From contig JAJEDJ010000057.1 in NCBI GenBank assembly GCA_022821545.1, positions 48,442-112,441 on the forward strand: a stretch of DNA of 64,000 nt. The letters run 5' to 3'. Source of the DNA: Caldilineaceae bacterium. GTDB lineage: Bacteria > Chloroflexota > Anaerolineae > Caldilineales > Caldilineaceae. A program made the translations under genes and the position numbers. Positions 1 to 7,728 of the stretch are shown piece after piece. Every line of letters begins with the position of its first letter. Position 1 is the first letter of the stretch. The notes beneath the pieces are model-generated. The model made no database searches. It saw nothing but the letters and a program-made list of their open reading frames with translations, and had not been told where the DNA came from.

Positions 1-489
1 CTGGGCCTGGACGTAGAGCGCATCGGTCTGGTGATGGGCGTTGCCGCGGCGGTGGATATGTCGATGTTCTATCCGGCCGGCTATGTGATGGACCGCTTCG
101 GGCGCAAGTTCGCCTACGTGCCTTCGTTCCTGTTGCAGGCGCTGGGCATGGCCCTGATTCCACTGACAGGTTCATTTGCGGCTCTGCTGGCGGTCACGTC
201 GCTGATCGGTTTCGGCAACGGGCTTGGCTCGGGGACGATGCTGACATTGGGCGCCGACCTGGCGCCGCCGAAGGGTGAGGGCATGGGCGCGTTTCTGGGG
301 CTGTGGCGGCTGATAGGCGACACCGGGCACACCGGCGCCCCCATAATCGTCGGCACCATTGCCGACGCGCTGAGTCTGGCGCCGTCGATCTACGTCATCG
401 CCGTCATCGGGTTGGGGGCGGGCGCGACGTTGGGCCTGTTCGTGCCGGAGACGCTGAAGAAGCCCGAATCGGTGGGCGCCGAACACTGA
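1..489 (+). CDS. MFS transporter, C-terminal part (cut by window start)
   Basis: The reading frame is open from base 1, so the N-terminal half lies outside the window. The visible 162 residues hold hydrophobic segments and the signature cytoplasmic loop DRFGRK near residue 31, preceded by GYVM, typical of the repeated motif in major facilitator superfamily transporters. A second glycine-rich segment (GFGNGLGSGTMLTLGAD) and a PETL near the end resemble the C-terminal six-helix half of drug or sugar-type MFS carriers. The substrate cannot be told. The gene points toward a minus-strand ABC operon and stops 295 bp before it. Confidence 0.8.
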   Translation: MGLDVERIGLVMGVAAAVDMSMFYPAGYVMDRFGRKFAYVPSFLLQALGMALIPLTGSFAALLAVTSLIGFGNGLGSGTMLTLGADLAPPKGEGMGAFLGLWRLIGDTGHTGAPIIVGTIADALSLAPSIYVIAVIGLGAGATLGLFVPETLKKPESVGAEH

Positions 490-647
490 GCCGACCGCGT
501 CCAGACTTAATCCCTCGCAACATTCATATCGAAATCCGTCGCTGCCGAATCCTTTTGCGCAGCGTCGATTTTCCCATTCACCACTTTCTGGAGCAACCGA
601 TTGGTGTGCAATAGGCAGCCTATTCGTGAATGCGAAATTGTCTTCTA

Positions 648-784
648 CTACGACCCAAGTACGTCATCCACCTCCAACGTGAACCCATCCAGCCGAGGGT
701 GATGTCAGTGTGTCGCCCTCTCCGAACGTGCCGATGACCTCGTATCCGTCGTCACCTGGCGGCAGGATGGTGATGGCGTCGGCG
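648..784 (-). pseudogene. Remnant of a Uma2-family endonuclease C-terminus
   Basis: Read on the minus strand just after the permease stop, the sequence encodes AITILPPGDDGYEVIGTFG, then EGDTLTSP, and after a one-base frame change RLDGFTLEVDDVLGS and a TAG stop. This closely resembles the last ~45 residues of Uma2-family proteins (PF05685, a PD-(D/E)XK nuclease fold often annotated as putative restriction endonuclease), whose tails read roughly YVEVGVFGPGDTLTSP then LLPGLELDVDAVF. The N-terminal catalytic part is absent and the frame is broken, so this is a dead fragment. The rest of the gap (490-647) shows nothing I can name. The family call is from recalled sequence pattern only. Confidence 0.5.
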
Positions 785-1636
785 TCACCCCTTGACCGCG
801 CCGCCGGTCAGACCGGCGACGACGAAGCGCTGGCCCAGGAAATATAGCACGACCGCGGGGATCGCCATGAGCAGAGCGCCGGCGCTCAACTCGCCCCAGC
901 GATAAACATCCAGTTGGATGAAGCTGGCCAGCCCGACCGGCATGGTCTGGGCGTTGGCCGTCTCGGTCAGGATGTAGGCATAGAGGAACTCGTTCCAGGC
1001 CAGGGTGAAGGCAAAGATGGCGGCGGCGGCGATGCCGGGCGACGCCAGCGGCAGGACGATCCGCACCCAGGCCCCGACGCGCGTGCAGCCATCGATCATC
1101 GCGCACTCTTCCAGTTCGACCGGAATGTTGTGGAAGTAGCCGCGCAGCATCCAGACACAGAAGGGAACCGTGAAGCTGGAGTAGACCAGCATCAGGCCCA
1201 GTCGGCTGTCTATCAGCTTGAATGTGGCCATCACAACATAGAGGGGGATAAACAGCAGTACGGGCGGCACAAGGTAGGCGAAGAACACGGCCATTCCCAG
1301 ACGTTGCCGACCAGGAAATTTCAGCCGCGCCAGGGCCAAGCCGGCGAAGACCGCTATCACGACCGACAGGAAGGTTGCGCCCAGCGAGACGGCCAGGCTG
1401 TTGAGCGTGAGCCTCTCAAACTGGAGAAAGGGTTGGGTGAACAGCCCTTTGTAGCTCATGAGCGTAGGCTCGGTCGTCCAGAAGAGGGGGATGCGCACCG
1501 CCAGGTCTTTGGGATGTTTGAAAGAGGCCAGCGCGATCCAATAGGTTGGGAACAGGACCCAGGTGAGAATGAAGATCATCCAGAGCGCGCCGGCGATCAC
1601 CTTGAAGCGGCGCTCCCATTTCAGTCCAAGCGTCAT
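785..1636 (-). CDS. Carbohydrate ABC transporter permease (MalG/UgpE type)
   Basis: This 283-residue inner-membrane protein has six hydrophobic segments. The EAA-loop region of binding-protein-dependent permeases reads EECAMIDGCTRVGAWVRIVLPLASPG (shown in the protein near residues 179-204), the contact for the ATPase. The family is MalG-like (CUT1, carbohydrate uptake). The start ATG at 1636 overlaps the TGA of the upstream permease in an ATGA arrangement, which indicates translational coupling. It is the last gene of a binding protein, MalF-like, MalG-like operon. No ATPase gene lies beside it, so a shared MsmK/UgpC-type ATPase from elsewhere is inferred. The sugar is unknown. Confidence 0.9.
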   Translation of the reverse strand: MTLGLKWERRFKVIAGALWMIFILTWVLFPTYWIALASFKHPKDLAVRIPLFWTTEPTLMSYKGLFTQPFLQFERLTLNSLAVSLGATFLSVVIAVFAGLALARLKFPGRQRLGMAVFFAYLVPPVLLFIPLYVVMATFKLIDSRLGLMLVYSSFTVPFCVWMLRGYFHNIPVELEECAMIDGCTRVGAWVRIVLPLASPGIAAAAIFAFTLAWNEFLYAYILTETANAQTMPVGLASFIQLDVYRWGELSAGALLMAIPAVVLYFLGQRFVVAGLTGGAVKG

Positions 1637-2592
1637 GCCTCGGTCTCCTCTCTGGAAGAGATAAAGTGGTTCAACAACAACACGAGAATGACCAAAACGG
1701 GAAAGGTCAGCACGGCATAGACGGCGCCCCTGCTCAGGTTTTTGGAACCGGCCACAAAGGCCTGTTGGTAGGCGGCGATGGGCAGGGTGGTTGTCGCTTC
1801 ACCGGGTCCCCCCTGGGTCAGCAGCCAGATGACAGTGAACTGGTTGAAGGTCCAGATGGTGGACAGGGTAACGGCGACCATCAGAACGGGGAAGACAGCC
1901 GGCAGCGACACGTAGAGAAAGCGATGGATGATGCCGGCGCCGTCCACTTTGGCGGCGTCATAGAGATCATCGGGGATCGGCGACAGGCCGGCCAGCAGTG
2001 TGATGGCGAAAAATGGAAAGCCTTGCCAGACGCCAACGATGATCGCCGACGGCATGGCGTATTCGACCTTTGCCAGCCACAGGATCGGCTTTTCGATCAG
2101 ATGCGCCTTGATCAGAATGTAGTTGAGGACGTTGGTTGTGTCGTTGAAAAGAAAGCGCCAGGTGACAACGGCCGTCAGCGGCGGCAGCGCCCAAGGCAGC
2201 AGGACGGCCGCGCGCGCCAGCCCCCGCCCAGGCCAATTCTCATTCAGCACGAGCGCGGTCGCCATGCCAATACAGACCTTGATGGCGACCGAGACGACCG
2301 TGAAATAGATGGTGCGGCCCAAGGCGGGCCAGAAGTTGCCCTGCGACAGGACCGTGACATAGTTCTCCAGACCGACGAAGGGCATATCCCTGACGGCCAG
2401 GAGCTTGGTATGCAGGCTGATCCAGATGGCATAGAGGGTCGGGTAGCCGATCAGGCCGATGATGGTGGCCAGCGCGGGGATCATCAGGGCGATGCCCAGA
2501 ACGGTCTCTGTCGGTAGGCGCAGGCGCGACTTGGGATCAGTCAGGCCCCGCGCTCCGCCGGGATCAGCGCGCTCTGCGCCTGCTTGCGTCAT
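1633..2592 (-). CDS. Carbohydrate ABC transporter permease (MalF/UgpA type)
   Basis: This 319-residue membrane protein is of the MalF/UgpA class. A basic N-terminus is followed by a first membrane segment (LGIALMIPALATIIGLIGYP). The EAA loop reads DLYDAAKVDGAGIIHRFLYV, then SLPAVFPVL, in the C-terminal third, where the ATPase docks. It pairs with the downstream MalG-type permease to form the sugar channel. Its start lies about 110 bp after the stop of the binding-protein gene, and a 12-bp hairpin sits in that gap (2652-2682). Such spacing often allows more binding protein than permease to be made. Substrate specificity is not readable. Confidence 0.9.
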   Translation of the reverse strand: MTQAGAERADPGGARGLTDPKSRLRLPTETVLGIALMIPALATIIGLIGYPTLYAIWISLHTKLLAVRDMPFVGLENYVTVLSQGNFWPALGRTIYFTVVSVAIKVCIGMATALVLNENWPGRGLARAAVLLPWALPPLTAVVTWRFLFNDTTNVLNYILIKAHLIEKPILWLAKVEYAMPSAIIVGVWQGFPFFAITLLAGLSPIPDDLYDAAKVDGAGIIHRFLYVSLPAVFPVLMVAVTLSTIWTFNQFTVIWLLTQGGPGEATTTLPIAAYQQAFVAGSKNLSRGAVYAVLTFPVLVILVLLLNHFISSREETEA

Positions 2593-2651
2593 AGCGTTGT
2601 CCTAATCGGTGGCGAGTGGTCAATAGTCGGACGAGGAGAGAGTGTAGAGAA

Positions 2652-2682
2652 GTGAGGAGGGAGAAAACCTCCCATTCCTCAC
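2652..2682 (-). other. Intergenic hairpin between binding protein and permease genes
   Basis: The arms 2652-2663 and 2669-2682 pair over 12 bp (GTGAGG with CCTCAC, then GGGAG with CTCCC), with a 5-base loop and a two-base bulge. No T-run follows on the minus strand. It therefore looks like an mRNA-stabilising or attenuating stem within the operon rather than a full terminator. The role is inferred from position. Confidence 0.45.
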
Positions 2683-2702
2683 TCCTCATTTCTCGCAGTT
2701 TA

Positions 2703-4106
2703 CTAACCGCCCATGAAGTCCTCTCGGGCTTGCGCTACGATATCGTGCGCCTCTTTCATCGCCTCGGCCGCTGACAGACCGTCGAGGATGACGCGTGAGG
2801 TGGCCTTGCCGGCCCAGGTGCCCCACAGGCTGGTCCATGGCGCGGGCGTGGCCGGCCAGGACTCGTCGCGCATGATGGGCACCACGTTTTCTACGACCTG
2901 CTTATTCCAACGATCTTCCGAGAAGTAGGGGTCTTCGTACGCGCCCATCAGCGCGGGGAAGAGATAGCTCTGGCCCATCTGCATCATCTTGATGTAGATG
3001 TCGGGCGACCACAGGTGGCGCAACACATCCTGGGCCTCATCCGGGAACTGGCTCTCTTTGTTGATGCCGAAGGCCTGTCCGGCTTCGGTCTGGGTCTGTG
3101 GGCCGACCTCCGGCGTGCGCTGCGGCCAGGGGGCGACGTAGGTCTTGTCCAGCAGATCTTCGATCGGCGTATCCCCGCGCCGCACGGCGGCCAGGATGCT
3201 GCCCGGGTTCATGGCCATGGCGATCTGACCGGTGAGGTAGCCCTGGTTGTTGCCGCCGCCCTCCCAGTTGACCGCGGCCGGCGGAACAACCTCATGCACG
3301 GTGTAGAGGTCGGTGTACCATTGCAGGGCTTCGATATTTTCGGGCGAGTCCAGGGTGATTTCGCCCTCCTCGTTAAAGGCTGCGCCGCCGAAGGCCCACA
3401 TCAGGGGTTGCAGGTGCATCAAGTCATCGGGCAGGCCGTAGGCGAATCCCAGACCGTACAGGTTTTCGTCGGCGTTTGTGTAGGCAAGGCCGAACGCCAG
3501 CATCTCCTCCAGGTCGCTGAAGGGCAGGGAGAAACCGGCCTCCTCGACCAGATCCTCGCGGATGTGCATAAAGGCGGGGGCGAAGCCAATGTCGAGACAA
3601 TAGCCCACGCCCTCGAGGGTGAAGTTCCGCTCAGCGGTGGGATGCCAGCCACCAAGACCTTCGCCCACTTCATCCCAGACCTCCTGAATCGGCAGCATGC
3701 GGCCATCGCGCATGAATGTCTGGGTCGCGATCTGCGGGGAGAAGATGTCGGGCAAGGTGCCGGCCTCGGCCGCGGCGGACAGCTTGGCGGCAAACTCCTG
3801 GAAGCTGCCGGGGATGGCCTGCACGTCGACAGCGAAGCCGATGGCGCGGCCGGCGTTCTGCGCTTCCTCGTTGAGGTGCAGGTTGATGTTCGGGTTGAAG
3901 AAGCGGGTGGTCCACATCCGCAACACCATCTGCTCCGCCGGAACTTCTACAGTGACGGTCTGGGGCGGTTGCACAGCACAGGCGGCGGTCAGAAGACCTG
4001 CGCCGCCGGCGATGGCGGCGGTGCGCAGGAACTGCCGTCGGCTATGGCCCTTTGGCGCGCTTTTCTGATCATCGTTCATCTCAATCACGGAAACTTTCTC
4101 AGCCAT
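2703..4106 (-). CDS. Sugar ABC transporter substrate-binding lipoprotein, Tat type
   Basis: This 467-residue extracellular solute-binding protein (family 1, MalE/UgpB-like) is the first gene of the sugar ABC operon. A twin-arginine motif SRRQFLRT lies at residues 22-29. A hydrophobic stretch follows, and the lipobox LTAAC puts the lipidated cysteine at residue 43, so Tat export as a folded lipoprotein is expected. About 20 residues precede the twin-arginine motif; a second in-frame ATG at 4079 would shorten this. The 4106 start is favoured by AAGGAG 9 bases upstream. Family features include the PDIFSPQIATQ region and Trp-rich ligand segments (MWAFGGAAFNEEG). The sugar is unknown. Confidence 0.9.
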   Translation of the reverse strand: MAEKVSVIEMNDDQKSAPKGHSRRQFLRTAAIAGGAGLLTAACAVQPPQTVTVEVPAEQMVLRMWTTRFFNPNINLHLNEEAQNAGRAIGFAVDVQAIPGSFQEFAAKLSAAAEAGTLPDIFSPQIATQTFMRDGRMLPIQEVWDEVGEGLGGWHPTAERNFTLEGVGYCLDIGFAPAFMHIREDLVEEAGFSLPFSDLEEMLAFGLAYTNADENLYGLGFAYGLPDDLMHLQPLMWAFGGAAFNEEGEITLDSPENIEALQWYTDLYTVHEVVPPAAVNWEGGGNNQGYLTGQIAMAMNPGSILAAVRRGDTPIEDLLDKTYVAPWPQRTPEVGPQTQTEAGQAFGINKESQFPDEAQDVLRHLWSPDIYIKMMQMGQSYLFPALMGAYEDPYFSEDRWNKQVVENVVPIMRDESWPATPAPWTSLWGTWAGKATSRVILDGLSAAEAMKEAHDIVAQAREDFMGG

Positions 4107-4618
4107 TTTGCCTTCTCCTTGCGTTTGACAGGTGTCTTACTCTGCACAGGGATGTTGATCGATTGAATGATTACTCTGACTGTATTGCTGGCATCTACCC
4201 TCCTTTGTCTTTTTACAAAGTTGGTCTGCCAAGGGGAGAAGGCGGCGGTCAGCCCACCCCATAGACTTCTCCTGAGTTTAGCGGATGGGCGGGGTCAGGC
4301 AGATCTGTATCCATCCCACATATGCTGATATTGGCAATGATATTGTATTGTAAGATCTCTTATCTCGCCATTGTGTTAATTTAATGTGTAGAAGAAAAAT
4401 CGGCTCTCTACCAGTACAGTTGCGCGTAAGAGGCTCAACGGCAGAATGACTTTCGCCGCGAAACACGAGGAGAACATGAATGGACATCGCGCAACGTTGC
4501 CCGGCTGCGACGTTAGCGGATATTTTTAGTGTGCTCGCCTACTGCTTGCGCCATCAGGAAGAGAGTAAAGCGTATCTGGCGGAACGCCAGCAAAAGGCGG
4601 AAGAGGTGCGCAAACGCA
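4107..4618. other. 512-bp gap upstream of the sugar ABC operon
   Basis: No convincing gene is present. It must hold the minus-strand promoter of the binding-protein gene. I see AT-rich stretches around 4310-4400, including two direct GATATTG copies 12 bp apart (about 4329-4347), but no clear -35/-10 pair. A regulator site is possible but unproven. Confidence 0.4.
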
Positions 4619-5863
4619 TCAAGAACGAGTCCCCATCGGCTGCAGCCGCCAGTAGCTGAGTGAACGCCACAACCACTCGAAGGGGCCGTAGCGGTAGTGG
4701 TGCAGCCACAGCGGTGACACCACCAGTTGGACCACCCAGATCGCGACGACGATTCCGATCTGCCCCACCCTCTCGACCGAACCGAACAGCCCCAGGCCGT
4801 GGCCGTAGAAGATGGCCGTGGCCAGGATCGTCTGCAGTAGATAATTCGACAAGGCGGTCCGCCCGACCGCGGCCAGCGCATTCTGCAGCCAGGGCAGCGC
4901 GCCCGACTGGGCGAAAAGCATCAGGAGTCCGACGTAGGCGGCGCTGACAAAGAGACTGCCCCAGTAATTTACCTGCGCGCCGGGGCCGAACTGGGAGTAC
5001 TCCATCGACCAATTGTTGGCGAAGTTCTGGACTACGCCCCAACTCACAACAGGCAGGCCGATGGCAAATCCCAAGACCGCCATGCCGGCGTAGAAGCCGC
5101 GCGAACGACTGCCTGTGAGAACGCCCCAGCGGTAGAGCGCCATCCCCATCAGCATCAGACCCCCGGCGCGCCATAGCGCCCAGAACAGAAACCCAAACGT
5201 CTGAAATTCGAAGGTTGTGGGCACACGGGCATTCATCTGCTCAAGCCAGCTGCCCCGGTAGGAAGCGACTTCGTCTGCGATCGTCTCGGCAGCCGGCCGC
5301 CAATCGGCCCGCCACTCCTGCTGTGTTTCAGGCGGAGCAAACTGCATGGTCAGGCCTGTGACCAGCAGGATCAGAGAAAAGATCGACACGACGAGAATGC
5401 CCAGCGCCATCTGCCAGCCGGGCCGCAGCCGGCGTAGCCAGTAGACCCAGAAGCCGCAAAGCGCGTAGGCCACGAGAATGTCGCCGGACCATAGCAGGTA
5501 GGCGTGGGCAAGACCGATGAGCAGCAGCCAAAAGGTGCGCCGGTAGTGCAGGCCCCAGGCGCGTTGCCCGCGCGCGTCCAGCTTTTCGCTCATGAGCACG
5601 ATGCCGGCGCCGAAGAGCAGCGAGAAAATGGTCATGAACTTCTGATCGGCAAAGATGTGACTCAGTGTCCACACCCAGCGGTTGGCCCCGGTCAGGTCGC
5701 CGTAGGCGGTCGGGTTGGAATAGGCGGCTACGGGCATGGCGAATTCCTGAATATTCATGATCAAGATCCCCAGCAGGGCGAATCCGCGCAGGATGTCGAT
5801 GGCGACGATCCGTTCCGTCGGGCGGGTCGGGGCGGTGACAGGGTTGGCCGCTTCAGAGGACAT
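4619..5863 (-). CDS. DUF418-domain membrane protein
   Basis: This 414-residue polytopic membrane protein opens with the typical YeiB/DUF418 start RIVAIDILRGFALLGILIMN. The C-terminal DUF418 domain is recognised from GRTALSNYLLQTILATAIFY and the following GPFEWLWRSLSYWR near the end. Family members are related to acyltransferase-3-like membrane proteins, but no biochemical role is established. The start at 5863 is chosen over an upstream in-frame codon at 5890 because AAGGA lies 6 bases before it. It is a single gene, with the stop 512 bp from the ABC operon and its 5' end near the uracil-DNA glycosylase gene. Confidence 0.85.
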   Translation of the reverse strand: MSSEAANPVTAPTRPTERIVAIDILRGFALLGILIMNIQEFAMPVAAYSNPTAYGDLTGANRWVWTLSHIFADQKFMTIFSLLFGAGIVLMSEKLDARGQRAWGLHYRRTFWLLLIGLAHAYLLWSGDILVAYALCGFWVYWLRRLRPGWQMALGILVVSIFSLILLVTGLTMQFAPPETQQEWRADWRPAAETIADEVASYRGSWLEQMNARVPTTFEFQTFGFLFWALWRAGGLMLMGMALYRWGVLTGSRSRGFYAGMAVLGFAIGLPVVSWGVVQNFANNWSMEYSQFGPGAQVNYWGSLFVSAAYVGLLMLFAQSGALPWLQNALAAVGRTALSNYLLQTILATAIFYGHGLGLFGSVERVGQIGIVVAIWVVQLVVSPLWLHHYRYGPFEWLWRSLSYWRLQPMGTRS

Positions 5864-5897
5864 ACGGATTCCTTGCGATATGGATTGCAACTGGGGT

Positions 5898-6620
5898 TCA
5901 ATCGCGCTGCAGACTGGTCTTGATTGAGGTCAACACTTCGTCGAACATCGCGGCGGTCAGGCGGCCGGTGTTGGTGTTCTGGCGGCTGACGTGGTAGGAG
6001 GCGTAGAGGCGGGGCAGGCCGGCGGGGAGGGCGTGGGCGGCGCCGTGGGAGAAGGTTAGGCGGGGGAGATCGTGGCCGAGTTCGCGCAGGGCGCGCAGGT
6101 AGCCGTCGAAGGCGATCTTGCCGAGCGCGAGGACTGCTTGCAGGCGTGGCAGTAGGGCCAGCTCTTGCATGAGCCAGCTGCGGCAGTTGTTCAGTTCCTC
6201 TGCGTTGGGCCGGTTTTTGGGCGGGACACAGTAGGCCACGCCGGTCATGTAGCAGTCGATCAGTTCGAGGCCGTCGTCCCGGTGGGTGCTGGTGGGCCCG
6301 CTGGCGAAGCCGGCGCGGTGCAGGGCAGGGTAGAGGAAGCTGCCCGAGCCGTCGCCGGTAAATGGGCGGCCGGTGCGGTTGGCCCCGTGGGCGCCAGGGG
6401 CAAGGCCCAACACCAGCAGGCGGGCGTCCGGATCGCCCCAGCCGGGCACCGGCCTGCCCCAGTAGGTCCAGTCACGAAATGCCTGGCGCTTTGTCGCAGC
6501 CACCTCTTCGCGCCACGCGACAAGGCGCGGGCAGGCGCGGCAGGTGGCTGCGGCTTTGTGGAGCGTGTCAAGAGAGTTGAAAGAAGGTTGCTGCCCGTCT
6601 GATGGTTCTGAGGCATTCAT
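5898..6620 (-). CDS. Family 5 uracil-DNA glycosylase (UdgB-like)
   Basis: This 240-residue protein removes uracil, and in this family often hypoxanthine or other deaminated bases, from DNA. Motif A reads GLAPGAHGANRTGRPFTGD and motif B reads HVSRQNTNTGRLT, where the His-rich loop contacts the damaged base. Cysteines suited to the family 4/5 iron-sulfur cluster are visible: CRAC near residue 27, then CYMTGVAYC and NNCRSW. The absence of a catalytic Asp/Asn in motif A (A in GLAPGAHG) fits family 5. The frame is open much further upstream, but that part overlaps the next gene in a different frame; the ATG at 6620 gives the right N-terminus. Confidence 0.88.
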   Translation of the reverse strand: MNASEPSDGQQPSFNSLDTLHKAAATCRACPRLVAWREEVAATKRQAFRDWTYWGRPVPGWGDPDARLLVLGLAPGAHGANRTGRPFTGDGSGSFLYPALHRAGFASGPTSTHRDDGLELIDCYMTGVAYCVPPKNRPNAEELNNCRSWLMQELALLPRLQAVLALGKIAFDGYLRALRELGHDLPRLTFSHGAAHALPAGLPRLYASYHVSRQNTNTGRLTAAMFDEVLTSIKTSLQRD

Positions 6621-6667
6621 TTTCCCATGACCGGGCGGGCAACTGCGAAGAAGCGGAAACCGAACAC

Positions 6668-7669
6668 TTACAGGGTCCGGATTTCTACCAGTTGCTCGGC
6701 GTCCGGCGTATCCTTGAGCTCGTTGTGCAGCGGCCGACCGAAGCCGGGCGCGCTGATTTCGAAGACATCGCCGGGCTCGGTCTGGATGCCGGCGGCGAAG
6801 CTGAGAGTGGCGGTGCCATAGAAGTGCAGATGCACGTCGCCGGGCGTGCGGAAGGGGGCGTATTTGAAGTGATGGTGCTGGATGTTGGCAAGGCTGTGCG
6901 TCATATTGGCCTCGCCGGTGAGGAAGGAGGCGGACCACAGCTCGCGGCCGTCGCGCAGGATTCGGGAGGTCCCCTCGATGTGCGAGGGCGGGTCGCCCAG
7001 AAGCAACTCCGGGCCGCAGGAGCACTGGCGCAGCTTGGAGTGGGCGAGGTAAAGGTAGTTCTTCTTCTCGAGCACATGATCGGAGAACTCGTTGCCCAGG
7101 GCGAAGCCGACGCGCAGAACGGCGCCGTCGTCGCCGATCACGTAACAGCCCACCAGTTCGGGCTCTTCGCTGCCCTCAAGGGCAAAGGACGGCATGGTCA
7201 GCGACTGTCCAGGGGGCACGAGCCAGCGGCCATCGCCCTTATAGAACCACTCCGGCGCGACGCCCACCTGGCCGGGCGCCGGTTTGCCGCCTTCCAGGCC
7301 CAGACGAAACATGCGCATTGAGTCGGTCAGGGTCTCTTCTTCCTCGGCGTTGAGGCTCTGGTGCATGGCATCGCGCGCCTGGGCGCTGCCGAGATGGTCG
7401 AGGCCGGTGCCGCTGATCACGAGGCGCGTGGGGTCGGGGTGATCCAGTGGCGGCAGAAGTCTGCCCCCGGCTGCGATCGGACCATATTCCGCCCGCTGAT
7501 CGCCTAGCCGCTCTTCAACGAGATCGGTCAGCGGCCGCCCGCTGCGTCCTGCCTCCCTGGCCAGATCATATACTCGCTCAGTCCCGTTGAGAACGTGCAA
7601 TGTCTCTCCGTTCTCGACCATCGCTACCCGGCGGTCGCCGGCTTCTGTCCGGTACTGCACCAGTCGCAT
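6668..7669 (-). CDS. Fumarylacetoacetate hydrolase-fold enzyme (AraD1-like)
   Basis: This 333-residue protein of the FAH superfamily contains a C-terminal fold with EPELVGCYVI, GNEFSDHVLEKKNYLYLAHSK and EPGDVFEISAPGFGRPL, matching the beta-rich metal-binding domain of sugar-acid dehydratases and acylpyruvases. It most resembles the group annotated AraD1, which may dehydrate a 2-keto-3-deoxy sugar acid; the exact substrate is not established here. The start MRLVQY at 7669 is chosen because GGAGGAGAAA lies just upstream; an earlier in-frame codon at 7744 would add an implausible hydrophobic stretch overlapping the PA14 gene. It lies beside a sugar transporter and sugar enzymes, consistent with carbohydrate catabolism. 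Confidence 0.8.
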   Translation of the reverse strand: MRLVQYRTEAGDRRVAMVENGETLHVLNGTERVYDLAREAGRSGRPLTDLVEERLGDQRAEYGPIAAGGRLLPPLDHPDPTRLVISGTGLDHLGSAQARDAMHQSLNAEEEETLTDSMRMFRLGLEGGKPAPGQVGVAPEWFYKGDGRWLVPPGQSLTMPSFALEGSEEPELVGCYVIGDDGAVLRVGFALGNEFSDHVLEKKNYLYLAHSKLRQCSCGPELLLGDPPSHIEGTSRILRDGRELWSASFLTGEANMTHSLANIQHHHFKYAPFRTPGDVHLHFYGTATLSFAAGIQTEPGDVFEISAPGFGRPLHNELKDTPDAEQLVEIRTL

Positions 7670-7728
7670 CGCGGTTTCTCCTCCTCTGCTCAGTAGACTG
7701 ACAACCAGAAACCAAAAACTGACAACGA

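Noticed and set aside
6621..7025. N-terminal extension of the uracil-DNA glycosylase frame
   Set aside because: It overlaps the FAH-family gene in another frame, is Arg/Ala-rich and has no family match; the ATG at 6620 gives the normal protein.
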